NCBI GenBank assembly: GCA_017454585.1
Contig: JAFTCU010000311.1
Coordinates: forward strand, 1 to 29,746
DNA from: Thermoguttaceae bacterium
Lineage (GTDB): Bacteria > Planctomycetota > Planctomycetia > Pirellulales > Thermoguttaceae
Reading direction: 5' to 3'
Length of the DNA: 29,746 bases
Both the position numbers and the translations under genes were made by a program. Below, piece by piece: positions 17,735 to 25,984 of this stretch (position 1 is the stretch's first letter; each line of letters starts with the position of its first letter). The notes below the pieces were generated by a model. It did not search any database. It was not told where the DNA came from and was given only the letters and a program-made list of their open reading frames with translations.

Positions 17735-18958
17735 ATGTCCGTTTTCCTCATTTTCAGTGACGATTGGGGCCGCCATCCTTCGAGCTGCCAGCACCTGACG
17801 CGTCGTTTAATGTCGCGGGGGAACCATCGTGTGTACTGGGTGAATACCATTGGGACACGCCCGCCAGGCTGGAATTTGCTGACACTTCGACGCGGTTTTG
17901 GGAAAATCCGTTCCTGGTTTTTTGATAGTCAGAAAACCAATTCCCAAGTGGGAGAAAAAACTGCTTCCAGTGAAAACGAACCGGCACCGAGAATCCTCCA
18001 TCCGTTCATGTATCCGTGGTTTCGACGTGGTTTTGACCGTCGGTTGAATCGTTTTCTGATGAGCCGCGCGATCAATCATGTACTGGCGAAGGCGGGTGAA
18101 ACGGACGTGACGGCCATTACGACCCTTCCGATCACGGCCGATCTTCCGGGGGAACTGCCGGCAGTGAAACGCTGGGTTTACTACTGCGTGGATGATTGGA
18201 GTCTCTGGCCAGGTATGGACGCGAGACCGCTGGCGGAAATGGAGGCGGAACTGATCCGTAAAGTGGACCGGATCGTCACTGCGGGAGAAAATCTTCACGA
18301 TCGGATCCAGTCTTTGGGGCGCGAATCGCTTCTGCTGACACACGGGATCGATCTGGAATTCTGGCATGGTGCGCAATCGTCGGAAGTCAGGAAAAATCCC
18401 CAATTTGCTCGTGATTTGCCCCGGCCGGTTTTCACGTTCTGGGGGTTGATCGACGAGCGGCTTGATCCTGAAATGGTGGAACGGCTTAGCCAGGATGTTC
18501 CCCAAGGCTCGATTCTCTTCGCGGGTCCAGTGGCGGCTCCTGAAGTCGCGAAGCGGCTGGAAGCGATTCCGAACGCGCGTCTTTTGGGAATGGTCCCGTA
18601 TGAAAAACTCCCACGGCTTGCGGCAGAGTCGGACGTATTAATTATGCCGTACCGAAAAAACGAGACTACCGAACAGATCCAGCCGTTGAAAATGACAGAG
18701 TACCTTGCGAGCGGGCGTCCTGCGGTGGTTAGGGCTTTACGCGCATCTCATCCGTGGGCTGACGCTCTGGATGAGGCGGATTCCCCGGAAACTTTTTCAC
18801 GTCTTGCCCGGTTTCGTGCTTTGAGCGGTCTCCCGGAGACACAGGCCAGTGCGCGAAAACGCCTTGAAAGTGAAACGTGGGACGAAAAAACCCGGCAGTT
18901 TGAAGCGTATATCCTGGAAGATACTACGGAAAACGAAAACATATCCAAAAATGATTAA
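17735..18958 (+). CDS. GT-B fold glycosyltransferase (group 1-like)
   Basis: The 407-residue protein lacks a signal peptide or membrane segment and looks cytoplasmic. The N-terminal domain (SVFLIFSDDWGRHPSSCQHL) and the ARLLGMVPYEKLPRLAAESD segment, followed by IMPYRKNETTEQIQPLKMTEYLASGRP, are typical of GT-B glycosyltransferases. The second region is where the nucleotide-sugar donor is bound. The motif YYCVDDWSLWPGM and the helix AELIRKVDRIVTAGENLHDR recall proteins annotated as TuaH-like or group 1 transferases. Donor and acceptor are unknown. The start ATG has no clear Shine-Dalgarno sequence and follows the uvrA-end inverted repeat. The stop overlaps the next glycosyltransferase gene by eight bases, so the pair probably works in one surface-polysaccharide or glycolipid pathway. 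Confidence 0.85.
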   Translation: MSVFLIFSDDWGRHPSSCQHLTRRLMSRGNHRVYWVNTIGTRPPGWNLLTLRRGFGKIRSWFFDSQKTNSQVGEKTASSENEPAPRILHPFMYPWFRRGFDRRLNRFLMSRAINHVLAKAGETDVTAITTLPITADLPGELPAVKRWVYYCVDDWSLWPGMDARPLAEMEAELIRKVDRIVTAGENLHDRIQSLGRESLLLTHGIDLEFWHGAQSSEVRKNPQFARDLPRPVFTFWGLIDERLDPEMVERLSQDVPQGSILFAGPVAAPEVAKRLEAIPNARLLGMVPYEKLPRLAAESDVLIMPYRKNETTEQIQPLKMTEYLASGRPAVVRALRASHPWADALDEADSPETFSRLARFRALSGLPETQASARKRLESETWDEKTRQFEAYILEDTTENENISKND

Positions 18959-20132
18959 CGAAATCGTACCCATTACTTCCGAAAAACGCAAGACCGAACG
19001 AAAAGCGACCGTTCTGGAAACGCGAGTCGTGACCGGGCAGGGGGGTGGTCCCGAGAAAACGATCCTCAACACGCCGCGCTATATGACGAGCTACGGCTTT
19101 CCTACGCTCTGCGCCTATATGCGTCCACCGAAAGATAAAGGGTTTGAAGTCATAAAAAAGCGTGCGGAGGCTTTGAATTGCCCACTGATTGGAATCGATG
19201 ATTCAGGAGCCTTTGACCGAAGTGTGGCCCGGAGTCTTCTCCAAATTTGCGAGGAAAAAAATATTACGATTTGGCACGGGCACGACTACAAAAGCAACTA
19301 CCTTGGCCTGAAACTCCGCAAAAAACACCCGATGAAACTGGTTACGACCGTTCACGGCTGGGTCCATCATACGTGGAAGACACCGTTTTACTATTTGCTG
19401 GACCGATGGTGTCTGCGCCGTTACGACCACGTGATTTGCGTCTCGAACGACCTGTATGAGAAGTGTCTCGCGCTGGGCGTTCCGGAAAGCCGGTGCTCGT
19501 TGATCGTGAACGCGATCGATACGATGCAGTACCGTCGCGTGATGAAGGTCGAAGAAGCCAAGGCAAAGCTCGGTTTTCCTGTTCATCGTGTTGTCATTGG
19601 AGCGTGCGGCCGGCTTTCCCCGGAAAAGAATTTCGTGGGCCTGATCCGGGTCGTGGCGGAGCTTTTGAAGAAAAACGTTCCGATTTCGCTTTTTATCGCA
19701 GGTGACGGTCCGATTCGTGACTCGCTTCAGCGCCAGATCAACGCCACGGGTTTCACGGAGCACATTCGGCTCCTCGGCTTCCGCGACGACATCATGGACT
19801 TCTACCAGGGGTTGGACATTTTCGTCCTGAACAGTCTGCGGGAAGGTCTTCCCAACGTCGTTCTTGAGGCGATGGCGTACGAAGTGCCCGTGATCTCGAC
19901 GCGCGTGGCGGGTGTTCCTCGCCTCATCACGAACGGCTACGACGGCATTCTGATCGACATTAAAAACGAGCTGGAGCTGAAACTTCGGCTTGAAAAGCTC
20001 ATCGAAGATTTTGACTATCGGCGTATGCTCGGTGAAAATGGGAATTACACGATCAAAGCCCAGTACAGCTTTGGTGTGCGGATGAAGAAAATCCGTGACA
20101 TTTACGAGAAAATTCTGGCCGGGAATAAATAA
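18951..20132 (+). CDS. Glycosyltransferase family 4 protein
   Basis: The 393-residue protein starts at the ATG at 18951; an upstream in-frame ATG at 18849 lies deep in the preceding gene and is rejected. It shows the full GT4 plan: an N-terminal acceptor domain with GQGGGPEKTIL and WHGHDYKSNYL, then TTVHGWVHHTW and HVICVSNDLYEKC. In the C-terminal donor domain are GACGRLSPEKNFVGLI, FIAGDGPIRDSL and the E-x7-E motif REGLPNVVLEAM. GT4 enzymes are retaining transferases that use nucleotide sugars or related donors; the product here is unknown. Translation is probably coupled to the upstream gene. A long hairpin follows the stop codon. Confidence 0.93.
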   Translation: MINEIVPITSEKRKTERKATVLETRVVTGQGGGPEKTILNTPRYMTSYGFPTLCAYMRPPKDKGFEVIKKRAEALNCPLIGIDDSGAFDRSVARSLLQICEEKNITIWHGHDYKSNYLGLKLRKKHPMKLVTTVHGWVHHTWKTPFYYLLDRWCLRRYDHVICVSNDLYEKCLALGVPESRCSLIVNAIDTMQYRRVMKVEEAKAKLGFPVHRVVIGACGRLSPEKNFVGLIRVVAELLKKNVPISLFIAGDGPIRDSLQRQINATGFTEHIRLLGFRDDIMDFYQGLDIFVLNSLREGLPNVVLEAMAYEVPVISTRVAGVPRLITNGYDGILIDIKNELELKLRLEKLIEDFDYRRMLGENGNYTIKAQYSFGVRMKKIRDIYEKILAGNK

Positions 20133-20210
20133 TCAGTGGCCAGAAATCAGGAATCCGTTCTTCGGTTTGACCGAAACCTGAACGGTTTCCTGACCACTGA
20201 CCACTGAATT
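20131..20210. terminator. Long hairpin between convergent genes, likely bidirectional terminator or dispersed repeat
   Basis: Arms 20131-20160 and 20180-20210 pair imperfectly over about 30 bases (CAGTGG, TCAGGAA and CCGTTC blocks match). They enclose a perfect inner hairpin, TTCGGT-TTG-ACCGAA (20161-20175). The element starts at the stop codon of the GT4 gene and ends 33 bases before the 3' end of the opposing gene. No strong T run is present, so it may work by structure alone or be a repeat family member. Confidence 0.65.
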
Positions 20211-20242
20211 ATAATCAGAGGAGCAGGGCCTCAAAAAACGTT

Positions 20243-22327
20243 TTACTCTTCTTCACGTTCCTGAACCGCGAAAGAAGCGCCCGCGTCTTCAAAGACCGAA
20301 TTCTGCCACATCTGGTACTCATTCTGAAGTTCCATCTGGCTCTGCTGCTGGCTCAGGTACATGTACATCGGGTTGGATTTCAGGTTTTTGAACATTTCCT
20401 GAAGTTCCGCATCAGCCGGGTCGAAGGACTTTAGCTGAGTCACGTAGAACACGGTACCGCTGCGGTTCGGGAGCGCTTTGATTTCACCCGGAGTCATCTG
20501 GAAAACACTGGTACGGAAGTTTTCGGCCACATTTTCCAACTGGGTGTAGGTACTCAAATCGACCGGGGTCGGGAAACCTTCAACCGTCATCTTGCAACGG
20601 GCGAAGTTTTCGATTTCGATCGGGGCTGCCACTCCGCTCAGAGCGTTGGCTTTTACGCAGTCTTCTGCGTTCTTCCGTGCGGCTTCTGCGGCCAGTTTTT
20701 TGGCTTCTTCGAGTTTCCACGCCTTCTCGACCACCGGTTCAAATTCTTCCGTCATTTCCTTCAGTTCTTCTTCCGGAACAAACTCAGCATTCCAAACGAT
20801 GTACTCGTTGGCCGGGTCATTGCATTCGATTCCCATAAAGGTTTTGGCGCTAAGACGTTCAAAGCCGTTCAGCTTTGCGATCGGCTGCTCAGCAAGCGTT
20901 TCCATGTCCATCAGTTCAAGTTCAACGTACTGAATACCGCATTTTTCCATGTAAGCCTTGGTTTCGGCGCTGAATTCAAACACGGGTTTCTCAAGGTTTT
21001 CATTTTCACTGAACTCGTAGCGGGCTGCGGCCTGTTTGTAAGTTGAAAGGTCGGTCTGGACCAGTTTCAGGAATTCTTTGGCATCGTAAGGATCTTCCAA
21101 ATCGACTGTCGGGGCCGCATCAGCAGGAGCCGCATCAGCAGGAGCCGCATCAGCAGGAGCCGCATCAGCAGGAGCCGCATCAGCAGGAGCCGCATCAGCA
21201 GGAGCCGCATCAGCAGGAGCCGCATCAGCAGGAGCCGGTTCGGTGGTTACGGTTTCATCAGCAACCAAACGGAATGGATTCTGAGTCCGTGCGTCCGCAG
21301 AAGGTTGGGCCGGGGCTTCAGCCGGAGCGTTTTCAGCCGGAGCCGCTTCAGGTGCCGCTTCAGGTGCCGCTTCAGGTGCCGCTTCAGGTGCCGCTTCAGG
21401 TGCCGCTTCAGGTGCCGCTTCTGGAGCCGCTTCAGGTGCTGCTTCAGGAGCCGCTTCAGGTGCCGCTTCAGGTGCCGCTTCAGGTGCCGCTTCAGGAGCC
21501 GCTTCAGGAGCCGCTTCAGGCGCCGCTTCAGGCGCCGCTTCAGGTGCCGCTTCTTCCAGATTGATGTTTTCGGGGAGCGGGACGGCTTCCGCAGCGGGCG
21601 TGCCCTCAATTACCGGTTTTTTGTAAACCAGATAATGAATACGCATCTTGGCCGGGATTTTGAAACCGACGATTCCGAAATTTTTATTGGGGAGCTCACT
21701 CTTGTGTTCCTCAAAAAATTTCTTGAGCTGGAGTTTCGACGGATTGGAAACCTTGGTAAGGAAATCTTCCGCACGAACCGGAATGACGTTAATATTGGCG
21801 TTCCTGTAAATCGTGCAGAACAGTTCCCACTGTTGCTGAATGGTACGAGGCGCGAGAAGACCCGAAAGACAATACGTCTCGTATTTCTGAGCGAGGATAA
21901 TTTCTTTTAACCCTTCCTCGAAAGTGGAGGAGTTCATGCCAAACTGATCCAACGCTTTCTTATAATCATCAGCCGACTCGAAACTCTTGCTGATGAAATC
22001 ACGGATTTCATAGTCAGAGACGACAAAACCGAATTTTTCAGCGTACTTGGCTTTGAGCCATGTAGAAGCGACCATTTGGTTGGTCAGTCCATAGAAATTC
22101 TGCTGGAAGACCTGATAAATGGAGCTTTGTTTCTGGCGTTCAAGCTCGAACTGGCCGTATGACAGATCGCCGAACTCACGAGTTTTGAAGTAAGCCTGGT
22201 TTCCCGGAACGAAACGTCCGCTGCACTGTTCCAGGGTCGGGATGAAAACGAAAGAAAGCATGGTCAGCACGCCGAGGACGGCAAGCCATAATTTCTGGTT
22301 TTTACGAAAAACGCTGAAAGTTGACAT
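20243..22327 (-). CDS. Membrane-anchored SurA/PpiD-like protein with Ala-Pro-rich tandem repeats
   Basis: The 694-residue protein opens with a short cytoplasmic stretch and one membrane helix (LWLAVLGVLTMLSFVFIPTL, about 13-32), the type II topology of PpiD. Residues of about 45-250 resemble the SurA/PpiD N-terminal chaperone domain (LTNQMVASTWLKAKYAEKFG, VSDYEIRDFISKSF). Two low-complexity blocks follow: about 17 units of Glu-Ala-Ala-Pro (about 261-329) and eight of Pro-Ala-Asp-Ala-Ala (about 366-405). The C-terminal part is helical, with a long Glu/Ala-rich segment and a possible second chaperone half. I cannot see a clear parvulin rotamase core, so it may be a chaperone without isomerase activity. 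The role would be folding exported proteins at the membrane. Its promoter is at 22425-22453. Confidence 0.78.
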   Translation of the reverse strand: MSTFSVFRKNQKLWLAVLGVLTMLSFVFIPTLEQCSGRFVPGNQAYFKTREFGDLSYGQFELERQKQSSIYQVFQQNFYGLTNQMVASTWLKAKYAEKFGFVVSDYEIRDFISKSFESADDYKKALDQFGMNSSTFEEGLKEIILAQKYETYCLSGLLAPRTIQQQWELFCTIYRNANINVIPVRAEDFLTKVSNPSKLQLKKFFEEHKSELPNKNFGIVGFKIPAKMRIHYLVYKKPVIEGTPAAEAVPLPENINLEEAAPEAAPEAAPEAAPEAAPEAAPEAAPEAAPEAAPEAAPEAAPEAAPEAAPEAAPEAAPEAAPEAAPEAAPAENAPAEAPAQPSADARTQNPFRLVADETVTTEPAPADAAPADAAPADAAPADAAPADAAPADAAPADAAPADAAPTVDLEDPYDAKEFLKLVQTDLSTYKQAAARYEFSENENLEKPVFEFSAETKAYMEKCGIQYVELELMDMETLAEQPIAKLNGFERLSAKTFMGIECNDPANEYIVWNAEFVPEEELKEMTEEFEPVVEKAWKLEEAKKLAAEAARKNAEDCVKANALSGVAAPIEIENFARCKMTVEGFPTPVDLSTYTQLENVAENFRTSVFQMTPGEIKALPNRSGTVFYVTQLKSFDPADAELQEMFKNLKSNPMYMYLSQQQSQMELQNEYQMWQNSVFEDAGASFAVQEREEE
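21114..21233. repeat. 15-bp tandem repeat, eight copies, inside the SurA/PpiD-like gene
   Basis: The unit GCCGCATCAGCAGGA (plus strand) is repeated eight times without a base change and encodes Pro-Ala-Asp-Ala-Ala on the minus strand. Identical copies mean recent expansion and likely length variation. Confidence 0.95.
21342..21545. repeat. 12-bp tandem repeat, 17 copies, inside the SurA/PpiD-like gene
   Basis: The unit GCCGCTTCAGGT (plus strand) is repeated 17 times with a few silent changes (last codon GGT, GGA or GGC) and encodes Glu-Ala-Ala-Pro on the minus strand. The changes are at the Pro codon third position, so the peptide is under selection or the array is older than the 15-bp one. 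Confidence 0.95.
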
Positions 22328-22768
22328 AGTAAAATTTCCAGTAAAGTGAAATCAGGTATTCCTTGACGGCCAAAAACATCCGTTTCTCAAGCCGCCAAAA
22401 TCTTTATATGCAAAAGGATTTCTTATTATATGCAAAATTCAAAAAAATTGCAACCCCCCGTGAGCGGTTTTCTCTGGATTTTTATTTCACTTTTTAGAAA
22501 ATTTTTATTTTTTTCCAGCGAGTAGGGTACTTCTTCCTTCAAAAAAAAGTAAAAAACACTTCTGACTCGACGATTGAGTTTTTCGTTTGGAGAAATTTTC
22601 CGGCTTTTCCTGATGGACATTTCAAAAAATTTTTCGGTGGTCCTTTTCTTTTTATTCATCTTGGGTATAATAAAAAGCGAAATGTTCAAACTTCTTGAAA
22701 CCAATTTGTCAGAATTATCCTATATTATAATAAATAGTGAAAATCGACATTAACTCCTGAGTTTTCCC
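22328..22768. other. AT-rich divergent promoter region
   Basis: The spacer separates the SurA/PpiD-like gene from the plus-strand membrane protein cluster. It holds the minus-strand promoter listed separately. For the plus strand, TATAAT occurs at 22666-22671 and 22726-22731, the second preceded by TTGTCA (22706-22711) at a too-short spacing of 14 bases. A minus-strand frame at 22426-22704 is open for 92 codons, but its composition is only that of AT-rich DNA, and I reject it. No RNA gene is evident. Confidence 0.5.
22425..22453 (-). promoter_or_regulatory. Sigma70-type promoter of the SurA/PpiD-like gene
   Basis: On the minus strand TTGCAA (22453 to 22448) and a perfect TATAAT (22430 to 22425) are separated by 17 bases, with a leader of about 90 bases before the start codon. 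Confidence 0.78.
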
Positions 22769-23401
22769 ATGGCCGCCAAAGAACAAAGTCCCAAAACTTC
22801 TCCGCAAGAGATTCAGCTTAAAGATCCGTACATCGCCGCCTGGCTCACCTGGCTCTTGCCAGGCTTGGGGCATTTGTATCAGGGTCGCAAGACCAAGGCG
22901 ATGATTTACGCCGTTTGTATTTTGGGACTTTTCTTTTTTGGGGCCATACTTGCCAGTGGGAAGTGCGGTCTTGCGCGATGTGTGTATATTTCGATGCGGC
23001 CTGGCAGCGGCGGCGATATGCGATATTACTACTTTGCCCAGTTTTGGGTAGGTTCACCGGCTTTCCCCGCCATCATCCAGTATATTCACGACCCTACGGG
23101 GGAAAATCCCCTCTGGAACGGTCTGATGGCTCCGCCGCTGCGGGTCACGCCCTCCCTGCGCGGGTACTCTGAAAACGACAATTCGATCGATAATATACGC
23201 AAAAAGCTGAACCGCCGTTTCGAGCTTGGGACTCTCATGACGACAATGGCGGGGCTGTTGAACATATTCGCTATTTTTGACGCGTTGTCCGGCCCGGTCA
23301 ACGAGGAAGAAACTGAACGCCGCCGGAAAGAAAAGCTCCAGAAGAAGCGTATGAAACGACGCGCGAAACGCCAAAAAGATGATGCGGCGGAAGAAATCTG
23401 A
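22769..23401 (+). CDS. TM2-like / DUF6677-type membrane protein
   Basis: The 210-residue protein has an N-terminal membrane hairpin in which AAWLTWLLPGLGHLYQGRKT matches the TM2-like pattern (W-x-L-P-G-x-G-H-x-Y-x-G). A second helix follows (AVCILGLFFFGAILASG). A further hydrophobic segment lies near LGTLMTTMAGLLNIFAIFDA. The tail is strongly basic and charged (RRRKEKLQKKRMKRRAKRQK), probably cytoplasmic. I associate this layout with DUF6677, which I remember as planctomycetal, but I could not check it. Function is unknown. It is the first gene of a closely spaced cluster with a small membrane protein and trkA, so a membrane-transport link is possible. The ribosome binding site is weak. Confidence 0.72.
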   Translation: MAAKEQSPKTSPQEIQLKDPYIAAWLTWLLPGLGHLYQGRKTKAMIYAVCILGLFFFGAILASGKCGLARCVYISMRPGSGGDMRYYYFAQFWVGSPAFPAIIQYIHDPTGENPLWNGLMAPPLRVTPSLRGYSENDNSIDNIRKKLNRRFELGTLMTTMAGLLNIFAIFDALSGPVNEEETERRRKEKLQKKRMKRRAKRQKDDAAEEI

Positions 23402-23439
23402 AAACCCGGAATCCCGACCAGTTGAAAGGGCCTGACCCT

Positions 23440-23631
23440 ATGGAACCTTTAGCTTTTATTCGTTGTTTGGACTGCCTTTACGCGATCCCTTTGATTTTCG
23501 CGACGAGTTTTGTCTATGCGGCTTCCCGAAATGAAGACACGCAGAACCTGATTTATTATGCCCTTCGTATGAGCGCTACGCTCGGGTTTTTTATGGTTCT
23601 GACCCTCGTTATCATGATGATCCTTTTTTAG
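23440..23631 (+). CDS. Small two-helix membrane protein
   Basis: The 63-residue product from the ATG at 23440 (a TTG at 23422 would add six residues) consists almost entirely of two membrane helices: IRCLDCLYAIPLIFATSFVYA and YALRMSATLGFFMVLTLVIMM. They are joined by the polar turn SRNEDTQNLI. It lies 38 bases after the DUF6677-type gene and nine bases before trkA, in the same direction. That spacing and its regular membrane design make it a real gene rather than chance. No family is recognised; a partner of one of its neighbours is a reasonable guess. Confidence 0.65.
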   Translation: MEPLAFIRCLDCLYAIPLIFATSFVYAASRNEDTQNLIYYALRMSATLGFFMVLTLVIMMILF

Positions 23632-23640
23632 GAAAAACCC

Positions 23641-24993
23641 ATGCACATTCTGATTCTCGGCGCAGGAACCGTTGGTTATTCCATCGCGAAACTTCTCAGT
23701 TCGAACCAGCACGATGTTACGCTCGTTGACCAAAATCCGGACAGGCTCGCAATGCTGAGCGAGTCGCTGGATGCCATGGTCCTTGAGGGGAATGTTGCGC
23801 TTGCCAAGGTTTTGTCTCAGGCCAATGTGGAGAAAACGGATCTTTGTCTCGCAGTCACCGATTCTGACTCCGTGAACCTTGTTGCGGCAAGCATGGCAAA
23901 GCAAATGGGGGCCCGCCGCGTCGTTGCCCGGGTTTATTCCAGTCTGATTGATAATCTGGAAACTTTCAACTACTGCAGCCATTTCAAAATCGATAAAATT
24001 CTGAGTCTCGAGTATCTTACGGCCGTCCAGCTTGCGAAAGCGATCGATAATTTTACGGAGTCCCTCAATCTGGAGGCGTATCTCTACGGAAGCCTTGAGT
24101 TTATGGAATTCAATATGGATGCCGGTTCCAAAGGAATGGGGCGCAAGATCCGTGACCTGAAGTTTCCGGATAATGTGCGGATCGGAGCGATTCGCCGTGA
24201 CGAAATACCGTTTATTCCCAGTGCGGATGACATTCTCAAGCCCGGAGACAAGATCGCGATTTTTGGTGTACACGATGACCTTTTGAAAGTCTGCAAAAGC
24301 TTGGGCGGTGAACTCCCCCAAAAGAAAAACATCGTTATCGCCGGCGGCGGTGAGACTGGAATGCACCTGGCGCAGATACTTAAATCACGCCATCGGATTC
24401 GCCTTTTGGAAACTGACCGTGATCGCGCACAGAGACTGGCAGAAGTGCTTGGACGTTCGGTGGAAGTCATCAATCTCGATTTGCGGAACCGTACCGATAT
24501 GGAAGAAGAACACATTGGTACGGCGGATGTGTTTGTCGCGTGTACGGGCCTGGATGAATATAATTTGATTGGCTGCGTGGAAGCCAAAGAAATGGGTGTG
24601 AAGAGCACATATTCAGTGATTAACCGTGTGGACTATGGTAATGTGATCAAGAGCAAGCTGGAAATTGAAAACTGGATCAGCCCTCGTGAAGCCGCGGCCC
24701 GCCGGGTGTTGAATTTCCTCCAGCGCGGTGTGGTCATTTCGATGGATTCCATTTTCAAGAGTCAACTCCAGCTTATGGAGATCGAGGTCCAACCTGGATC
24801 GCCAATTTCCCAGTTTACCGTCCGGGAAGCAAAACTTCCGCCGCAGTGTATTGTCCTTGGTGCCAGCAGGAAAAATGGTGAAAAGAACCAGGTCCCGGGC
24901 GCCAATTTCCGTTTTGAACCCGGAGACATCGCGTTGATAGTGACCCGTAATGCACATCAGGAAGAAGTCATTTCCAGATTTGAAACCGCGTAA
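23641..24993 (+). CDS. trkA: Trk system potassium uptake regulator TrkA
   Basis: The 450-residue cytoplasmic protein has the duplicated TrkA plan. RCK-N one begins at MHILILGAGTVGYSIAKLL with the NAD-binding G-x-G-x-x-G and an acidic residue in TLVDQNPDR. The first TrkA-C domain (AYLYGSLEFMEF) follows. RCK-N two has IVIAGGGETGMHLAQIL and RIRLLETDRDRA, and the second TrkA-C includes MEIEVQPGSPISQFTVREAKL. TrkA binds NAD(H) or ATP and gates the TrkH or TrkG potassium channel; the channel gene is not in this window. Length matches E. coli TrkA (458). An AGGA lies 7 bases upstream of the ATG. The two upstream membrane genes and the downstream phosphoesterase may share its transcript. Confidence 0.95.
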   Translation: MHILILGAGTVGYSIAKLLSSNQHDVTLVDQNPDRLAMLSESLDAMVLEGNVALAKVLSQANVEKTDLCLAVTDSDSVNLVAASMAKQMGARRVVARVYSSLIDNLETFNYCSHFKIDKILSLEYLTAVQLAKAIDNFTESLNLEAYLYGSLEFMEFNMDAGSKGMGRKIRDLKFPDNVRIGAIRRDEIPFIPSADDILKPGDKIAIFGVHDDLLKVCKSLGGELPQKKNIVIAGGGETGMHLAQILKSRHRIRLLETDRDRAQRLAEVLGRSVEVINLDLRNRTDMEEEHIGTADVFVACTGLDEYNLIGCVEAKEMGVKSTYSVINRVDYGNVIKSKLEIENWISPREAAARRVLNFLQRGVVISMDSIFKSQLQLMEIEVQPGSPISQFTVREAKLPPQCIVLGASRKNGEKNQVPGANFRFEPGDIALIVTRNAHQEEVISRFETA

Positions 24994-25026
24994 CCCTGAC
25001 TTAAAATCATTATTTTGGAGCTTTCT

Positions 25027-25959
25027 ATGACTCTGACTCGCCGTCATTTTCTTCAACTCTCCGCGGGACTTTGCGCCGCGGGTACTTTGCCATCCCTCTG
25101 TTTCGCTGAGGAAGAAAACCTTCTGAAAATCGATCGTCTGACCATTTCGATCGGTCTTGAGAAACCGTTCCGGGCGTTCCACATTTCCGACACGCATCTG
25201 GCGTATGCTGATGAACGCGAAACCGAGCGCAAGATCGCGCTGGCCAAGAGCCGGACCGGCCATTTCAAGACCGCTGAGGCCTGTTTTGCCGCCTCGCTCG
25301 CCTATGCGAAAGAACACAACGAGCTGCTTCTGCACACGGGCGACCTGATCGATTTCGTCAGTGAAAAGAACTTTGAAGCCGCTGCCGCGGGTTTCCAGGG
25401 CCGGGACGCTTTCGTCTCTGCCGGGAATCACGAGTTCAGCCATTACCTCGGCGAGGCCAAAGAGGATGAAGCGTACAAGGCGCAGAGTTACGACCGCGTG
25501 CAAAAAGCGTACCCGAACGACCTGAAATTCTGCTCCCGGGTGGTGAACGGCGTGAATTTCATCGCGATCGACGACGTGTACTACTACTTCCTCCCGGAGC
25601 ACCTGCCCCGGTTCGAGGCGGAGGTGAAAAAGGGGCTTCCGATCGTGATGATGTGCCACGTGCCGCTCTACACGCCGAAACTTTTCGACCGGATGGTCAA
25701 CGTGAATCACACGCTCGGCTACGTTACGGGCGCGCCGGAGGAGCTGATCCGGCACTACCCGAAACACCGGTTCGAGCAGCAGCGTGCGAACGACTTTACG
25801 CTTGAGTTCATCGACTACCTGAAAAAGCAGCCGCTCCTGAAAGCGATCCTTTGCGGCCATCTGCATTTCCCGTTCCAGGAACGTTTCTCCGAGACCGCCA
25901 TCCAGTACGTCGCCGGCGCCAACTTCAAGGGCGAGGCGTACGAGATCGCGTTTGAATAA
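25027..25959 (+). CDS. Tat-exported calcineurin-like metallophosphoesterase
   Basis: The 310-residue protein starts at the ATG at 25027, preceded by TTGGAG six bases upstream; a TTG at 25015 is in the same frame but lies within that site. The leader MTLTRRHFLQLSAGLCAAG is a clear twin-arginine signal (T-R-R-x-F-L). The metallophosphoesterase motifs appear in order: D55-x-H57 in ISDTHLAY, GD106 in HTGDLIDF, GNH135E, H211 in CHVPLY, and GH278-x-H280 in CGHLHF. The two-metal site is therefore complete. Such exported enzymes hydrolyse phosphomono- or diesters; the substrate is unknown. The gene lies 33 bases after trkA and converges on a TIM-barrel gene. Confidence 0.93.
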   Translation: MTLTRRHFLQLSAGLCAAGTLPSLCFAEEENLLKIDRLTISIGLEKPFRAFHISDTHLAYADERETERKIALAKSRTGHFKTAEACFAASLAYAKEHNELLLHTGDLIDFVSEKNFEAAAAGFQGRDAFVSAGNHEFSHYLGEAKEDEAYKAQSYDRVQKAYPNDLKFCSRVVNGVNFIAIDDVYYYFLPEHLPRFEAEVKKGLPIVMMCHVPLYTPKLFDRMVNVNHTLGYVTGAPEELIRHYPKHRFEQQRANDFTLEFIDYLKKQPLLKAILCGHLHFPFQERFSETAIQYVAGANFKGEAYEIAFE

Positions 25960-25984
25960 GATCCGGAGGGCCGAAGATTCGGAG

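Noticed and set aside
21114..21545. CRISPR array
   Set aside because: The repeats are directly abutting 12- and 15-bp units in a coding frame, with no spacers.
21043..21564. Plus-strand frame with Gln-Glu-Pro-His repeats
   Set aside because: It is the complementary strand of the Ala-Pro repeat arrays, which stay open in several frames because the repeat units are multiples of three.
22426..22704. Minus-strand frame of 92 codons in the divergent spacer
   Set aside because: The Lys/Phe/Ile-rich product reflects AT-rich DNA, and the frame covers the promoter of the neighbouring minus-strand gene.
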